Positions 43,635-51,794 of a stretch of DNA of 64,000 bases are shown here, piece by piece (position 1 is the first letter of the stretch; every line of letters starts with the position of its first letter). The notes under the pieces are model-generated. The model was not told where the DNA came from, ran no database searches, and saw only the letters and a list, made by a program, of their open reading frames with translations. Position numbers and translations under genes: made by a program. The DNA is from Pseudomonadota bacterium (GTDB lineage Bacteria > Pseudomonadota > Alphaproteobacteria > Rhizobiales > Rhizobiaceae). The DNA is taken from contig JAEWLS010000030.1 of the NCBI GenBank assembly GCA_023457435.1, positions 1 through 64,000 on the forward strand. Direction: 5' to 3'.

Positions 43635-43922
43635 ATGGTCGTGCGCGGGCGGCTGTGGCGGACGGCGAACCCGGCATTGAGCGACGAGCGCCGTGAGCAT
43701 CTGGTCCGCGAACTGATGGCGGCGCGGCGGGCTGTTGCGGCGGCAGGGCGCAGCGGCGATGTCGATGCGCTGGCTGCGGCACGCCGCGCTGTCGACGCCG
43801 CCAAGATCGCACTGGGGGAGCGTGGTCCCGTGTGGTGGGACGACGGAGCGCCCGACTTCAACCGGCACCTCGCGAAGAACACGCCGTATCGCGACTGGTT
43901 CGCCGCGCTCGGCGGGCTCTAA
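43635..43922 (+). CDS. Small conserved hypothetical protein
   Basis: This 95-residue acidic/basic protein contains VVRGRLWRTANPAL, a helical Arg/Ala-rich middle and the C-terminal GERGPVWWDDGAPDFN and NTPYRDWFAAL. I recall this as a small conserved protein widespread in rhizobia with no established function. The frame upstream of ATG 43635 is open and reads PPVTPDGRY, which in my memory is part of the conserved N-terminus, yet it has no ATG, GTG or TTG nearby. The true start may be non-canonical (CTG 43584 is possible). It overlaps the convergent SDR gene by four bases. Confidence 0.7.
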   Translation: MVVRGRLWRTANPALSDERREHLVRELMAARRAVAAAGRSGDVDALAAARRAVDAAKIALGERGPVWWDDGAPDFNRHLAKNTPYRDWFAALGGL

Positions 43923-44791
43923 AGCATCGGCCTGCCGCCGGTAACCTCGTAGACCGCGCCCGTGGTGTAGCTCCCCTCGCGCGACGCGAGATGGACGTAG
44001 GCGGGCGCCAGCTCCGCCGGTTGTCCGGCGCGGCCGATAGGCGTGTTCTTCCCGAAATTGACGACCTTCTCCTGCGACATCGTCGCGGGAATAAGGGGGG
44101 TCCAGATCGGTCCGGGTGCAACGGCGTTGACGCGGATTCCCTTGTCGGCGACGAGGCCGGCGAGACCTGCCGTGAAGTTCGATATCGCCCCCTTCGTCGC
44201 CGCGTAGGCGAGCAGGCCTGGCGAGGGGTCGGTCGACTGGATCGACGTCGTGTTCACGATGGCGCTGCCCGGCTGCATATGCGGTATCGCCGCGCGTGAC
44301 AGGTAGAACATAGCGTGGATGTTGGTGCGGAACGTGTCCTCCCATTCTTCCACCGAGATGTCGTCGATGCTTTCGAAGACGCGCTGGCGCGCGGCGTTGT
44401 TGATCAGGATGTCCAGTCGTCCGAACGCGTCCACCGCCTTCTGAACGATGCTGCGGCAATGACCCTCGTCGCGGATATCGCCGGGCACGAGCACGGCCTT
44501 TCGCCCGGCCTTCTCGATCCAGTCGGCGGTCTCGCGCGCATCGCTGTCCTCGTCGAGGTAGGAGATCAGCACGTCCGCGCCCTCGCGCGCGAAGGCGATC
44601 GCGACCGCGCGGCCTATGCCGGAATCGCCTCCGGTGACGATCGCGGCTCTGCCTTGGAGCCGGCCGCTGCCGCGATAGCTGTGTTCGCCGTGATCGGGCT
44701 GCGGCGACATCTGCGCGGTCAGGCCGGGCGGCGCCTGTTCCTGCGATGGATATGGCGGTTTCGGATACTTGCCTTGCGGATGGTCTGTCAT
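43919..44791 (-). CDS. SDR family oxidoreductase, YghA/YhdF-like (stress type)
   Basis: This 290-residue SDR has the long N-terminal proline/tyrosine-rich leader KYPKPPYPSQEQAPPG typical of YghA/YhdF proteins, then TGGDSGIGRAVAIAFA, INNAARQ and the Ser-Tyr-Lys region (TTSIQ, YAATKGA). The group is induced by osmotic or general stress in several bacteria and uses NADP(H); the physiological substrate is generally unknown. ATG 44791 has AGGAG upstream. It is convergent with the small protein gene and appears unrelated to the catabolic cluster. Confidence 0.87.
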   Translation of the reverse strand: MTDHPQGKYPKPPYPSQEQAPPGLTAQMSPQPDHGEHSYRGSGRLQGRAAIVTGGDSGIGRAVAIAFAREGADVLISYLDEDSDARETADWIEKAGRKAVLVPGDIRDEGHCRSIVQKAVDAFGRLDILINNAARQRVFESIDDISVEEWEDTFRTNIHAMFYLSRAAIPHMQPGSAIVNTTSIQSTDPSPGLLAYAATKGAISNFTAGLAGLVADKGIRVNAVAPGPIWTPLIPATMSQEKVVNFGKNTPIGRAGQPAELAPAYVHLASREGSYTTGAVYEVTGGRPML

Positions 44792-44845
44792 GGGGGACTC
44801 CTGCGCTGCAGCAGCCACAATATCCGCGGTGCGATCGTGTTCCGC

Positions 44846-45565
44846 TCAATCGGCCGGCGTCAGGCCGACGGTGTGAGCGGGCAGGTCGACATCGGCGAAC
44901 AGGTCCGGGTATGCGGCGGCGATCTGGGGCAGGGCGACCAGAATTTCGCGCAGATGGCGGCGCATGGCCGCCTCGGTTCCCTCCGGGTCGCCGGACTGCA
45001 TGCAATCGACGATCTTCTCGTGCTGGCGGATCAGCAGCGGCATCGGCGAGGCGTCGGGCAGGCTGAGGAAGCGCACCCTGTCCGTCTGCACCCGCGCGCT
45101 CTCGACGATGCGCCATGCGTAATCGCAGTCGACAATATCGGCGATGGCGCGGTGGAAGCTTTCGTCCAGTTCGTTGAACTGGCGGTAATCGTTCTGCGCC
45201 GCGGCATCGTGCTGGACGGCGATATTGTCGCGTAGCATGCGGATGTGACGGGGAGTCGCCAGCCGTCCGGCGTTGTTCGCGATGTCGCACTCGATCGCTT
45301 CGCGCACGAAGCGCGCATTGGCGAGCTCGCGCGCCGAAATCCGCATGACGTATGTGCCGCGCGACGGCCGGATTTCGACCAGGCCGGCTTCGGAGAGCTT
45401 GATGAAAGCCTCCCGCACCGGCTGGCGGCTGACGCCGAACCGCGCCGCGATCTCCGCCTCCGACAGTGCCTCGCCAGGTCGCAGTTGGAGTTCGACGATA
45501 CCTTGGCGCAGCGCCGTGAACAGCTGCGGAGCGATCGGTTCTCGTACCCGCAGTGCGATGTCCAT
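44846..45565 (-). CDS. GntR family regulator, FCD subfamily
   Basis: This 239-residue FCD-type GntR regulator has the wHTH at about residues 5-75 (ALSEAEIAARFGVSRQPVREAF) and the FCD domain at about 85-220. It is divergent from a TRAP importer and Gfo/Idh gene, and two overlapping perfect palindromes lie between them. It very likely represses that operon in the absence of a sugar-acid-like ligand. The start is ATG 45565, with TTG 45583 an alternative; neither has a strong ribosome-binding site. Confidence 0.88.
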   Translation of the reverse strand: MDIALRVREPIAPQLFTALRQGIVELQLRPGEALSEAEIAARFGVSRQPVREAFIKLSEAGLVEIRPSRGTYVMRISARELANARFVREAIECDIANNAGRLATPRHIRMLRDNIAVQHDAAAQNDYRQFNELDESFHRAIADIVDCDYAWRIVESARVQTDRVRFLSLPDASPMPLLIRQHEKIVDCMQSGDPEGTEAAMRRHLREILVALPQIAAAYPDLFADVDLPAHTVGLTPAD

Positions 45566-45656
45566 TGTGGCACTCTGGTTCAACTGATCGCCGCAACGAG
45601 GAACGCTGTGAGACGGCGGTCTCGTTTGCCCTTGCGTCGGTCGCAGGGCGATGTAT

Positions 45657-45678
45657 CATACCGGTATGGTACCATACC
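45657..45678. promoter_or_regulatory. Overlapping perfect palindromes, GntR operator for the TRAP operon
   Basis: CATACCGGTATG (45657-45668) and GGTATGGTACCATACC (45663-45678) are perfect palindromes of 12 and 16 bp that share six bases, 46 bases upstream of the TRAP dctP start. ATGGTACCAT-like cores are typical for FCD-GntR proteins. The overlap could allow two alternative or cooperative dimers. Binding by the adjacent GntR is inferred. Confidence 0.7.
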
Positions 45679-45723
45679 GCAAGCCGCGGAATGGCTGCCG
45701 GGAGGCATCCGAGGGAGGATCAA

Positions 45724-46752
45724 ATGACCGACAGGGGCATGACCACATTGACGCGCCGTGGCTTCGTCATGGCCGGAACCGCCGCGCTCGCAGCGCCGGT
45801 GTTTATCCGCGGCGCCGCCGCGCAGGAAAAGTTCGTGATGAAGATCGCGCACACTGAAGGCATCGGCACGCCGATCACCAACGCGTTCGACGCCTGGGCG
45901 AAGGCGATGAACGAAAAGAGCGGCGGCCGCATCGACGCTCAGCATTTCCCGGCGGCCCAGCTCGGCGGCCTCGCCGAAGCGCTCGAAGGCAGCCGCATCG
46001 GAACCATCCAGGCCACCACGGCCGGCCCGGATTCCGAAGAGGCGATCGCGCCGGAGATCGCCGCGCTCGGCGGCGCGCCGGGCTTCATCTACAAGAACGA
46101 GGAGCACGTCGATAAGGTGCTGCAGGGCGACCTCGGCAAGAAGGCGTCCGATATCGCGCGCGCCAAGACCGGCGTCGAGTTCGTCGCCTACGGCGAGACT
46201 GGCTTCCGCCATATCCTGTCGAAGCGCCCCGTCGCGTCGCTTGCCGACCTCAACGGCCTGAAGATCCGTGTGCCGCAGCTGCGCGTCTGGGTCGACTTCT
46301 GGACCCTGCTCGGTGCCGCGCCGACGCCGCTGCCCTATTCCGAGCAGTACTCGGCGCTGTCGACCGGCATCATCGACGCCATCGACTCCGACGTCTTCTC
46401 GATCGTCGGCTTCAAGTTCCACGAGCAGGCGAAGAACCTGACGCTGACCGGCCACTGGTTCCTGCCGAAGGCCGTGCGCGTCAACGCCGCCTGGCTGGAC
46501 GGCCTGCCGCAGGACCTTCAGGATCTCGTGCGCAGCTCCGCCAAGGAAGCCTTCGCTGAGCAGCGCAAGGTCAATCGCGCAAACGCCGCCAAGACGCTCG
46601 AGGACCTCAAGGGCCTCGGCGTGACGGTGGTCCAGCTCCCGGCCGAGGAACTGGCCAAGATGGAGCAGCAGACCGCCAAGCTGTTCGACGAATTTGGGTC
46701 GAAAAGCCCGGAGACGGCGGAGATGATCAAGGCGATCCAGGCGCTGGGCTGA
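45724..46752 (+). CDS. dctP: TRAP transporter substrate-binding protein DctP (Tat signal)
   Basis: This 342-residue periplasmic binding protein has the leader LTRRGFVMAGTAALAAPVF, a twin-arginine export signal followed by a hydrophobic stretch, ending near GAAA. The mature part is a DctP fold with VASLADLNGLKIRVPQ and the conserved arginine in IRVPQ. GAGGGAGG precedes ATG 45724. It is the binding protein for the fused DctQM permease downstream; sugar-acid or keto-acid substrates are likely from the Gfo/Idh neighbour. Confidence 0.9.
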   Translation: MTDRGMTTLTRRGFVMAGTAALAAPVFIRGAAAQEKFVMKIAHTEGIGTPITNAFDAWAKAMNEKSGGRIDAQHFPAAQLGGLAEALEGSRIGTIQATTAGPDSEEAIAPEIAALGGAPGFIYKNEEHVDKVLQGDLGKKASDIARAKTGVEFVAYGETGFRHILSKRPVASLADLNGLKIRVPQLRVWVDFWTLLGAAPTPLPYSEQYSALSTGIIDAIDSDVFSIVGFKFHEQAKNLTLTGHWFLPKAVRVNAAWLDGLPQDLQDLVRSSAKEAFAEQRKVNRANAAKTLEDLKGLGVTVVQLPAEELAKMEQQTAKLFDEFGSKSPETAEMIKAIQALG

Positions 46753-46762
46753 GTCGAGGCCG

Positions 46763-48640
46763 ATGGCGACGCATGCAGTTTCTGACGCAGCGGCGGATGT
46801 CGCTGCGTCGGATACGTCACTTACCGGCTTCGCGCGGCTCGTGGATCGCGTTCTTGAGGCGTTATGCGTAGGCCTGATGCTGGCGGCCGTCGCCGTCGCC
46901 TGCCTTCAGGTCGTGCTGCGCTACGTCTTCAACTCCGGCCTGCCGTGGCCGGAGGAATTCGCGACGTGGGTCTTCGCCTGGGCGGTCTTCCTCGGCATGG
47001 GCGTCGCGACGGGACGCGATGCCCACATTTCGATTGACGTCGTAACGCGCGCCTTGCCCGCGCGCCCGCGCGAGATGCTCCTCCTGTTCAACCGCGCGGT
47101 TATGGCCGCGGCCAGCATCATGCTGGTCATCCACGGTTGGGACTACGTCAGCCGCGCGATCGCCGCGTCTCCGGCGCTCCAGTGGCCGATGAAGTATTTC
47201 TTCCTCGCCGTCCCTGTCGGCGGCGTCGTGAACCTTTTCTTCCTGTTCTGGCCGCGGCCCGGACGCAGCCTGATGCAAGGCTTCGGCGTGATCGTCGGCG
47301 GGCTCGCAATCTATCTTGCGATCCGCTACGGCGCCTCGACCCTATATGGCGAGAGCGGCAGCGCAGTCGTGCTCGTGCTCGTCGGTGTCGTGTCGATCGT
47401 CATCGGCGTCCCGGTGGCCTTTGCGCTTTCGTTCGGCGCGTTCGCGGCCTTCGCGGCGTTCAATCCGATCCTGCTCGTCACGATCTCGCAGAACATGGGC
47501 GCGTCGCTGAACTCGTTCACGCTGCTTGCGATCCCGTTCTTCATCCTTGCCGCGGCCGTCATGAATGCCGGTGGCATCACGCCGCGGCTCGTAGACCTCG
47601 CGATGCAGCTCGTTGGCCATCTGCGCGGCGGCCTCGGTCAGGCAAACGTCGTCACGAATACGATGCTGGCAGGTATTTCGGGCTCCTCGACCGCCGACGC
47701 GTCGACGATCGCCAAGCTGATGGTGCCGGAAATGGCGCAGCGCGGCTACGGCCGCCCGTTCAGCGCCGCGCTCACCGCTGCAGCGGCGACGCTAGCCAAT
47801 CTCATCCCGCCGAGCCTGGGCCTGATCATCTATGCCGCCCTGGCTTCGGTCTCGGTCGGCGCGCTTTTCGTGGCGACGATCGTGCCCGGTCTCATGGTCG
47901 CGGTCGCGCTCGCTTTCGTCGTCTACCTTCTGTCCCGGCTGCGCGGTTACGGTGGCGACATGCCGAAAGCGTCGCTGCGGCAGCGCATGTCTGCTCTCGG
48001 CCTCGCCATTCCCGCCCTTATCCTGCCGGTGATCATCGTCGGCGGCGTGCGCTTCGGCGTGTTCACGGCGACTGAGGCGGGCGCGATTGCGTTCCTCTAT
48101 GCGCTGCTTTGCGGCGCGCTGCTCTACCGCAAGCTGACGCCGTCGAACCTGCTGGCCGCAATCCGCGAGTCGGCTTTCGACACCGTGGTCATCGTCGTCA
48201 TCATCGCGGCCGCCGCGCCATTCGCCTGGGTGCTGGCGTTCGAACAGGTCCCGCAGAAGATCGCGCAGGAGTTGTCGGGTCTGGTATCGACCCCGGTCCT
48301 GCTGATGCTGGCGATCAACATCTTCCTGCTGATCGTCGGCCTGTTCATGGAGATGATCGCCTCGCTGGTCATCCTGGTGCCGATTCTCGTGCCGCTCGTC
48401 ATCGCCGCGGGTGTCGATCCGATCCATTTCGGCATCGTCATCGTCATGAACCTGGTGATCGGCGCGCTGACACCGCCGCTCGGCGTGCTTGTCTTCACGA
48501 CGGCGCGTGTCGGTGGCGCCAACCAGACGGAAACCTTCAAGGCGATCGTTCCCTTCCTCGTGGCGTTGGTGACGGTCCTCTTGTTGGTGACCTACGTTCC
48601 CGGCATTACGCTGCTGCCCGTGCAGTGGCTCGGCCCCTGA
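46763..48640 (+). CDS. dctM: Fused TRAP permease DctQM
   Basis: This 625-residue membrane protein joins a DctQ domain (about residues 25-165, four helices, VVLRYVFNSGLPWPEEFATW) to a DctM domain (about 195-620, with GISGSSTADASTIAKLMVPEM and ANLIPPSLGLIIYAAL). Fusion of both permease subunits occurs in a subset of TRAP systems such as SiaQM. It starts ten bases after dctP, with no intervening hairpin, unlike the other TRAP operon in this window. Confidence 0.92.
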   Translation: MATHAVSDAAADVAASDTSLTGFARLVDRVLEALCVGLMLAAVAVACLQVVLRYVFNSGLPWPEEFATWVFAWAVFLGMGVATGRDAHISIDVVTRALPARPREMLLLFNRAVMAAASIMLVIHGWDYVSRAIAASPALQWPMKYFFLAVPVGGVVNLFFLFWPRPGRSLMQGFGVIVGGLAIYLAIRYGASTLYGESGSAVVLVLVGVVSIVIGVPVAFALSFGAFAAFAAFNPILLVTISQNMGASLNSFTLLAIPFFILAAAVMNAGGITPRLVDLAMQLVGHLRGGLGQANVVTNTMLAGISGSSTADASTIAKLMVPEMAQRGYGRPFSAALTAAAATLANLIPPSLGLIIYAALASVSVGALFVATIVPGLMVAVALAFVVYLLSRLRGYGGDMPKASLRQRMSALGLAIPALILPVIIVGGVRFGVFTATEAGAIAFLYALLCGALLYRKLTPSNLLAAIRESAFDTVVIVVIIAAAAPFAWVLAFEQVPQKIAQELSGLVSTPVLLMLAINIFLLIVGLFMEMIASLVILVPILVPLVIAAGVDPIHFGIVIVMNLVIGALTPPLGVLVFTTARVGGANQTETFKAIVPFLVALVTVLLLVTYVPGITLLPVQWLGP

Positions 48641-48664
48641 TATTCGAAGCTTCAGAGGTATGAC

Positions 48665-49693
48665 GTGAAGAAGACGCGCATCGCGATCGTCGGCCTCGGC
48701 ATGGCCGTGACGCCCCATGCGAAGGGGCTGGCCGACCTCGCCGACGACGTGGAGGTCGCCTACGCCTTCAGCCCGAGCGAGAAGCGGCGGCGCGAGTTCG
48801 CCGACCGGTTCCCGTTCCCGACCTGCGACAGCCTTGATACGATCCTCGCGGACGAAAGCGTCGATGCGGTTGCGGTTTTCACGCCTGCCAACACGCACCG
48901 CGACATCGGCCTTGCCTGCGCTGGTGCCGGCAAGCACGTGCTGATGGAGAAGCCGCTCGACATCTCGACCGCGCGCGCCGTTGAGCTGGTAGAAGGCTGC
49001 CGCAAGGCAGGCGTCAAGCTCGGCGTCGTGCTGCAGCATCGCTTCCGGCCGGCGGGCGTGCGCGCCGCGCAGATCCTCTCCTCCGGAGAGCTCGGCCGCA
49101 TCGTCGGCTGCTCTACCGCCATTCGCCTGTGGCGCCCGCAGAAATACTACGACGAGCCGGGCCGCGGCTCCTTCGCCAGGGATGGCGGCGGCGTGCTGAT
49201 CTCGCAGGGCATCCATACGCTCGACCTGATGCTGTCGCTGGCAGGCACGGTCGATACCGTCACCGGCTTTGCCACCACCACGCCGGTGCATCGGATGGAA
49301 ACCGAGGACATGGTCTGCGCCGCGATGCGCTTCTCGAACGGCGCCTTCGGCACCGTCGACGCCACCACGGCGGCATATCCCGGCTTCCTCGAGGAGATCG
49401 TGATCACCTGCGAGAAGGGCACCGTCCGGCTTGTCGGCACCGAGCTGCTGGTCCAGTTCCAGGACGGGCGCCGCGAGACCATCGAGGCCGACATGAGTGC
49501 CGGCGGCACGGGCGCCGACCCGATGGCCTTCCCGCACGATTATCACCGCTCTGTCATGGCCGATTTTGCCGCCGCGATCCGCGACGGTCGCGAGCCGAAG
49601 GTCACCGGCGAGGAAGCTCTCAAGGTGCACAGGCTGATCGATGCGTTGATCGAGACCGGGCGGACCGGCGCGCCCGTGGCGGTGGCCGGCTGA
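48665..49693 (+). CDS. Gfo/Idh/MocA family oxidoreductase
   Basis: This 342-residue NAD(P)-dependent oxidoreductase has the Rossmann start VGLGMAVTPHAKGL, the signature EKPLDIST and the C-terminal Gfo/Idh substrate domain with GGGVLISQGIHTLDLML. It starts at GTG 48665, 24 bases after dctQM, and is likely cotranscribed with the TRAP genes. It probably oxidises the imported sugar acid, cyclitol or sugar derivative. The substrate is not evident. Confidence 0.85.
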   Translation: MKKTRIAIVGLGMAVTPHAKGLADLADDVEVAYAFSPSEKRRREFADRFPFPTCDSLDTILADESVDAVAVFTPANTHRDIGLACAGAGKHVLMEKPLDISTARAVELVEGCRKAGVKLGVVLQHRFRPAGVRAAQILSSGELGRIVGCSTAIRLWRPQKYYDEPGRGSFARDGGGVLISQGIHTLDLMLSLAGTVDTVTGFATTTPVHRMETEDMVCAAMRFSNGAFGTVDATTAAYPGFLEEIVITCEKGTVRLVGTELLVQFQDGRRETIEADMSAGGTGADPMAFPHDYHRSVMADFAAAIRDGREPKVTGEEALKVHRLIDALIETGRTGAPVAVAG

Positions 49694-49826
49694 AACTCAG
49701 CACTATGCGTGCGGCAGTGGATGCCGCGGCGCGTTGACAATCCGTCTTCCCTTGCGTGAGACTGCCGGTGATGCCGGCGGCAAGCCGGCGCGCCGCGCGG
49801 CGGCTGGCTTACCATAGGGGTTTCCG

Positions 49827-50774
49827 ATGAAGATGCGCACGATCCTGACCGCCGCAATGTTATCCGCAGGCTTCGCGCTGCCCGCCGCGGCGCAGGAATC
49901 GTCGGACCCGATCAAGCTCACCTTGCACGACTGGACCGGCCAGCTCATCACCACGGAGCTGATGGGCGAGGTTCTCAAGAAGGCCGGCTACAACGTCGAT
50001 TACGTCCAGGCCGATTACCTCGCGCAGTTCGCCGGTCTCGAGACTGGCGACCTCCATGTCGCGATGGAGATGTGGGAAACCACGGGCCGCGATGCGATGG
50101 ACGCCTCGACGGCGACCGGCAAGACCGAGGTTTTCGGGCCGACCGGCATGCAGGCCAAGGAAGAGTGGTGGTATCCGCTCTACATGAAGGACAAGTGTCC
50201 CGGCCTTCCCAACTGGGAAGCGCTGAAGGAGCCCGCTTGCGCGGAGGCGTTCTCGACCGCGGAGACGGCGCCCAAGGGCCGCTACCTCGGCGGACCGGTG
50301 ACCTGGGGCGGCTACGACGACGAGCGCGTCACCGCGCTCGACCTGCCGTTCGAGGTCATCCACGCCGGCACCGACGCCGCGCTCTTCGCCGAACTCGAAA
50401 GCGCGTACCAGCGGCAGGCACCGATCCTTCTCTGGATCTACGCGCCTCACTGGGCCCCGGCCAAATACAAGGGCGAATGGGTCGAGTTCCCGCAATACAC
50501 CAAGGAATGCTATACAGACCCCGCCTGGGGCTCGAACACCGGCGCGCAGTACGACTGCGGCAAGCCGTTCGGCGAGATCTGGAAGGTCGGCTGGGCCGGC
50601 GTGAAGGATAAGTGGCCCGGCGCTTACAAGGCGATCAAGGCCTTCATCATCGGCAACGACGAGATGGGCAGGATGATCACCGAGGTCGATCTCGACGGCA
50701 AGAAGGTCTCCGACGTCGTTGCCGACTGGATGGGCGCCAACGAGGCAAAATGGTCGGAGTGGATCAAGCAGTGA
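49827..50774 (+). CDS. Betaine/choline-type ABC transporter substrate-binding protein (OpuAC family)
   Basis: This 315-residue periplasmic protein has a signal peptide ending PAAA (about residue 22) and an OpuAC/ProX-like domain. Numerous tryptophans and tyrosines (EMWETTGRD, KEEWWYPLY, WIYAPHWAP) suit cation-pi binding of a quaternary amine, and paired cysteines may form disulfides. The 133-base gap upstream holds a TTGACA (49734-49739) without a convincing -10, and a GC-rich inverted repeat. It is followed directly by its ATPase, fused permease and a kinase gene. Confidence 0.87.
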   Translation: MKMRTILTAAMLSAGFALPAAAQESSDPIKLTLHDWTGQLITTELMGEVLKKAGYNVDYVQADYLAQFAGLETGDLHVAMEMWETTGRDAMDASTATGKTEVFGPTGMQAKEEWWYPLYMKDKCPGLPNWEALKEPACAEAFSTAETAPKGRYLGGPVTWGGYDDERVTALDLPFEVIHAGTDAALFAELESAYQRQAPILLWIYAPHWAPAKYKGEWVEFPQYTKECYTDPAWGSNTGAQYDCGKPFGEIWKVGWAGVKDKWPGAYKAIKAFIIGNDEMGRMITEVDLDGKKVSDVVADWMGANEAKWSEWIKQ

Positions 50775-50787
50775 CCGCCGGCCGCGC

Positions 50788-51789
50788 GTGATCGACGCAG
50801 GACAACCAAAACTCGTCTGCCGCGACGTCTGGAAGGTGTTCGGTCCCGATGCCGTCGCCCTCGCGGGCGACGTCGTGCGGTTGCGCCGATCGAACGCGGT
50901 TGCCGCCGTGCGCGATGCCTCTCTCGAGGTTCGCGCCGGCGAGATATTCGTCATCATGGGCCTTTCTGGCTCCGGCAAGTCGACGCTGGTGCGCTGTCTT
51001 TCGCGGCTGGTCGAGCCGACGGCCGGCGAAATCCTCTTCAACGGCGAGGATCTGCTGAAGGCCGACCCGCAGCGCATGATCGCGATCCGCCGGCACCAGA
51101 TGGGCATGGTGTTCCAGCACTTTGCGCTACTGCCCCACCTTTCCGTACTCGACAACGTCGCATTTCCGCTCGAGATCCAGGGGGTGGCGCAGGCCGAGCG
51201 GGAACGGCGCGCCCGCGCCATGGTCGAACTTGTCGGCCTCTCCGGCAAGGAAGCGTTCTTCCCGCGCCAGCTGTCGGGCGGCCAGCAGCAGCGGGTCGGC
51301 ATCGCCCGCTCGCTCGCCGTCGAGCCGGAGCTCTGGTTCCTTGACGAGCCGTTCTCCGCGCTCGATCCGCTGATCCGTCGCGAGATGCAGGACGAGTTCC
51401 TGCGGCTGCAGTCCATGCTGGGCAAGACGATCGTCTTCATCACCCACGATTTCGACGAGGCGATCCGGCTTGCCGACCGCATCGCCATCATGAAGGACGG
51501 CGCCATCGTCCAGTGCGGAACCCCGCAGGAACTCGTGCTCAGTCCGGCTGACGACTACGTCGCGGCCTTCACGCGTGCAGTGCCAAAGGCCAAGGTCGTG
51601 CGCGTCGCCGCGCTGATGAGGCCCGGTGCGGACGCGTCGGGGCCGTTCGTGAGCGAACGCGCAACCATCGCCGATGCGGCGCCCTTGTTCGAGGACGGCG
51701 TCGATTGGCTCGGCGTGGTCGATTCCGGCGGCAGGACGCTGGGAGCGCTTGCGCGCAGCGACGTCGTCGACCTGATGATGCGGGGCTGA
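50788..51789 (+). CDS. Betaine/choline-type ABC transporter ATPase (OpuAA/ProV type)
   Basis: This 333-residue ATPase has Walker A GLSGSGKST, the Q-loop VFQHFALLPH, the signature LSGGQQQRVGIARSL and Walker B LWFLDEPFSALD. The C-terminal 60 residues look like a short CBS-like sensor, as in ProV. Start GTG 50788 gives VIDAGQPKL; no strong ribosome-binding site is seen, so the start is moderately sure. It powers import together with the fused permease beginning six bases later. Confidence 0.9.
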   Translation: MIDAGQPKLVCRDVWKVFGPDAVALAGDVVRLRRSNAVAAVRDASLEVRAGEIFVIMGLSGSGKSTLVRCLSRLVEPTAGEILFNGEDLLKADPQRMIAIRRHQMGMVFQHFALLPHLSVLDNVAFPLEIQGVAQAERERRARAMVELVGLSGKEAFFPRQLSGGQQQRVGIARSLAVEPELWFLDEPFSALDPLIRREMQDEFLRLQSMLGKTIVFITHDFDEAIRLADRIAIMKDGAIVQCGTPQELVLSPADDYVAAFTRAVPKAKVVRVAALMRPGADASGPFVSERATIADAAPLFEDGVDWLGVVDSGGRTLGALARSDVVDLMMRG

Positions 51790-51794
51790 CGGGG

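Noticed and set aside
43539..45659. A long minus-strand frame covering the SDR and GntR genes
   Set aside because: It is in a different frame from the SDR and GntR proteins, which show clear Rossmann and HTH motifs with good start sites.
47792..49630. A 612-residue minus-strand frame opposite dctQM and the Gfo/Idh gene
   Set aside because: It spans two well-supported genes and has only repetitive charged residues.
49734..49762. A full sigma-70-like promoter upstream of the OpuAC-type gene
   Set aside because: TTGACA is clear, but no acceptable -10 hexamer lies at 16-18 bases. I mention only the -35-like hexamer inside the gene entry.
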